Assembly (NCBI GenBank): GCA_013695115.1
Contig: JACDBD010000366.1
Span: 1-8,460, forward strand
Length of the DNA stretch: 8,460 bases
Origin: Actinomycetota bacterium
Lineage (GTDB): Bacteria > Actinomycetota > Acidimicrobiia > IMCC26256 > JACDBD01
Direction: 5' to 3'
In this document: one piece after another, positions 7,357 to 8,460 of the stretch
Position numbering within the stretch: position 1 is the first letter of the stretch
Layout: every line of letters starts with the position of its first letter
Program-made: the position numbers and the translations under genes
The notes under the pieces: model-generated
Databases searched by the model: none
What the model was told of the DNA's origin: nothing
What the model saw: the letters and a program-made list of their open reading frames with translations, nothing else

Positions 7357-8460
7357 ATGACCACAACCACCCGGGCCCCCGCCGCGACGCCCCTCCGCTA
7401 CGTCCCCGCCCTCGACGGGCTGCGGGCGGTCGCGGTCGGCGCGGTTCTCCTGTACCACTCCGACCTCTCCGGGTTCCGGGGCGGCTTCCTCGGCGTCGAC
7501 GTCTTCTTCGTCCTCAGCGGCTACCTGATCACCAGCATCCTGCTCTCGGGTCGGCGCAAGGGCGGCTCGCTCGGGTTGCGCGAGTTCTGGCTCGCCCGGG
7601 CCCGCCGCCTGCTCCCGGCGCTGTTCCTGATGCTCGGCGTCACCTGCGCGTACACCGCGATCTTCCTGCCCCACGAGGCGGCCAACCTGCGCGACGACGC
7701 GCTGGCGGCGCTCGGGTACGTGACCAACTGGCATCTCGTCTTCGGCGGCCAGTCGTACTTCGAGTCCACCGGCCGGCCGTCGATGGTGCAGCACCTGTGG
7801 TCACTCGCGGTCGAGGAGCAGTTCTACCTGCTGTGGCCGCTGCTGCTCGGCGGCGCGCTCATGATCTTTCGTCGTCGCACCGGACGCGTCGCCGCCGCGG
7901 TGATGGTCGGCGCCGGCCTCTCCACCTTGCTCATGGCGACGCTCTACGACCCCGCCACCGATCCGTCGCGCGTCTACTACGGCACCGACACCCACGCGAT
8001 GGGCCTGCTCGTCGGGGCCGCGCTCGCGCTGGTGTGGCCCGTCTGGCGCCTGAGCTGGAAGGCGGGGGTGGGCGCGCGCCCGTTGCTCGACCTGACCGGG
8101 GTCGTCGCCCTGGTCGGGGTCGTCTGGTGCTTCGTCAACGTGAGCGAGTTCGATCCTGGCCTGTACCGCGGTGGCTACCTGTTGTTCGCGCTCTTGGCCG
8201 CGCTCGTGGTCGCGATCGCGGTGCACCCCGCCGCCACCGTCTTCGGCACGCTGCTCGGCGCGCGGCCGCTGCGCTGGATCGGGATGCGGTCGTACGGGAT
8301 CTACCTGTGGCACTGGCCCGTGTACCTGGTGACCCGGCCGGGCCTCGACATCCCACTGACCGGCCCGGTGCTGACCGTCGTGCGGGTCACGATCACGGTC
8401 ACCATCGCCGCGCTGTCGTTCCACTTCGTCGAGGTACCGGTCCGCGACGGGGCCGTCGGA
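7357..8460 (+). CDS. Membrane acyltransferase family 3 (OafA/OatA-like), C-terminus beyond window
   Basis: The frame is open from ATG 7357 to the window edge (368 codons, no stop). It is an integral membrane acyltransferase of the family that O-acetylates peptidoglycan, surface polysaccharides or lipids. Family landmarks appear in order: YVPALDGLRAVAV with YH (15-34, candidate catalytic H34), GFLGVDVFFVLSGYLIT (43-59), REFWLARARRLLPAL (75-89), QHLWSLAVEEQFYLLWP (145-161), RSYGIYLWHWP (311-321) and HFVEVPVR (356-363). Several membrane segments separate them. The missing C-terminus may carry an SGNH-type esterase-like domain, as in OatA, but this cannot be seen. The start is supported by distance to the first motif, while the upstream GGGGG is only a weak ribosome binding site. 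It is co-directional with the exporter but 184 bases away, so co-transcription is uncertain. Confidence 0.92.
   Translation, partial: MTTTTRAPAATPLRYVPALDGLRAVAVGAVLLYHSDLSGFRGGFLGVDVFFVLSGYLITSILLSGRRKGGSLGLREFWLARARRLLPALFLMLGVTCAYTAIFLPHEAANLRDDALAALGYVTNWHLVFGGQSYFESTGRPSMVQHLWSLAVEEQFYLLWPLLLGGALMIFRRRTGRVAAAVMVGAGLSTLLMATLYDPATDPSRVYYGTDTHAMGLLVGAALALVWPVWRLSWKAGVGARPLLDLTGVVALVGVVWCFVNVSEFDPGLYRGGYLLFALLAALVVAIAVHPAATVFGTLLGARPLRWIGMRSYGIYLWHWPVYLVTRPGLDIPLTGPVLTVVRVTITVTIAALSFHFVEVPVRDGAVG

Overview
The window is very GC-rich with strong G/C bias at third codon positions, and open reading frames on the antisense of nearly every gene. Gene content (MBL-rhodanese protein, Thr-rich lipoprotein transglycosylase, FadD-type acyl-CoA synthetase, DrrA/DrrB-like ABC exporter, OafA-type acyltransferase) points to an actinobacterium. 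The small secreted protein and the TTGACC-17 bp-TAGGGG promoter make an Acidimicrobiia-like lineage my best guess, which is inference. No tRNA, rRNA, CRISPR array, insertion sequence or phage gene was seen.

Layout. From 2580 down to 1 on the minus strand lies a probable two-gene unit. A lipoprotein lytic transglycosylase (1630-2580) is followed after 16 bases by a large sulfur-metabolism protein (1613 to beyond base 1). The latter joins an ETHE1/CstB-like metallo-beta-lactamase-fold persulfide dioxygenase domain to a cysteine-less rhodanese, an active rhodanese and the start of a third rhodanese. A 347-base divergent region (2581-2927) carries a good plus-strand promoter and leads into a small secreted protein with a Thr/Pro-rich tail (2928-3443). 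That gene ends at a perfect 11-bp terminator hairpin (3462-3487), which also faces the convergent acyl-CoA synthetase gene (5191 to 3614, minus).

A second divergent region (5192-5280) separates the synthetase from a plus-strand ABC exporter pair: ATPase 5281-6306 and ABC-2 permease 6306-7172, with overlapping stop and start. After a 184-base gap, a membrane acyltransferase (7357 onwards) runs off the right edge.

How the parts may work together. Most genes concern the cell envelope or lipids: a peptidoglycan-cleaving lipoprotein, a secreted Thr-rich protein, a fatty-acid-activating enzyme, an exporter and a surface-polymer acyltransferase. Nothing shows they form one pathway. The clearest oddity is the left-edge gene. 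An in-frame ATG with a strong Shine-Dalgarno sequence sits exactly between its second and third rhodanese domains, so the locus may make both a full-length fusion and a separate small sulfurtransferase. I found no convincing wholly new system; this possible dual-product gene and the divergent secreted-protein region are the best leads.
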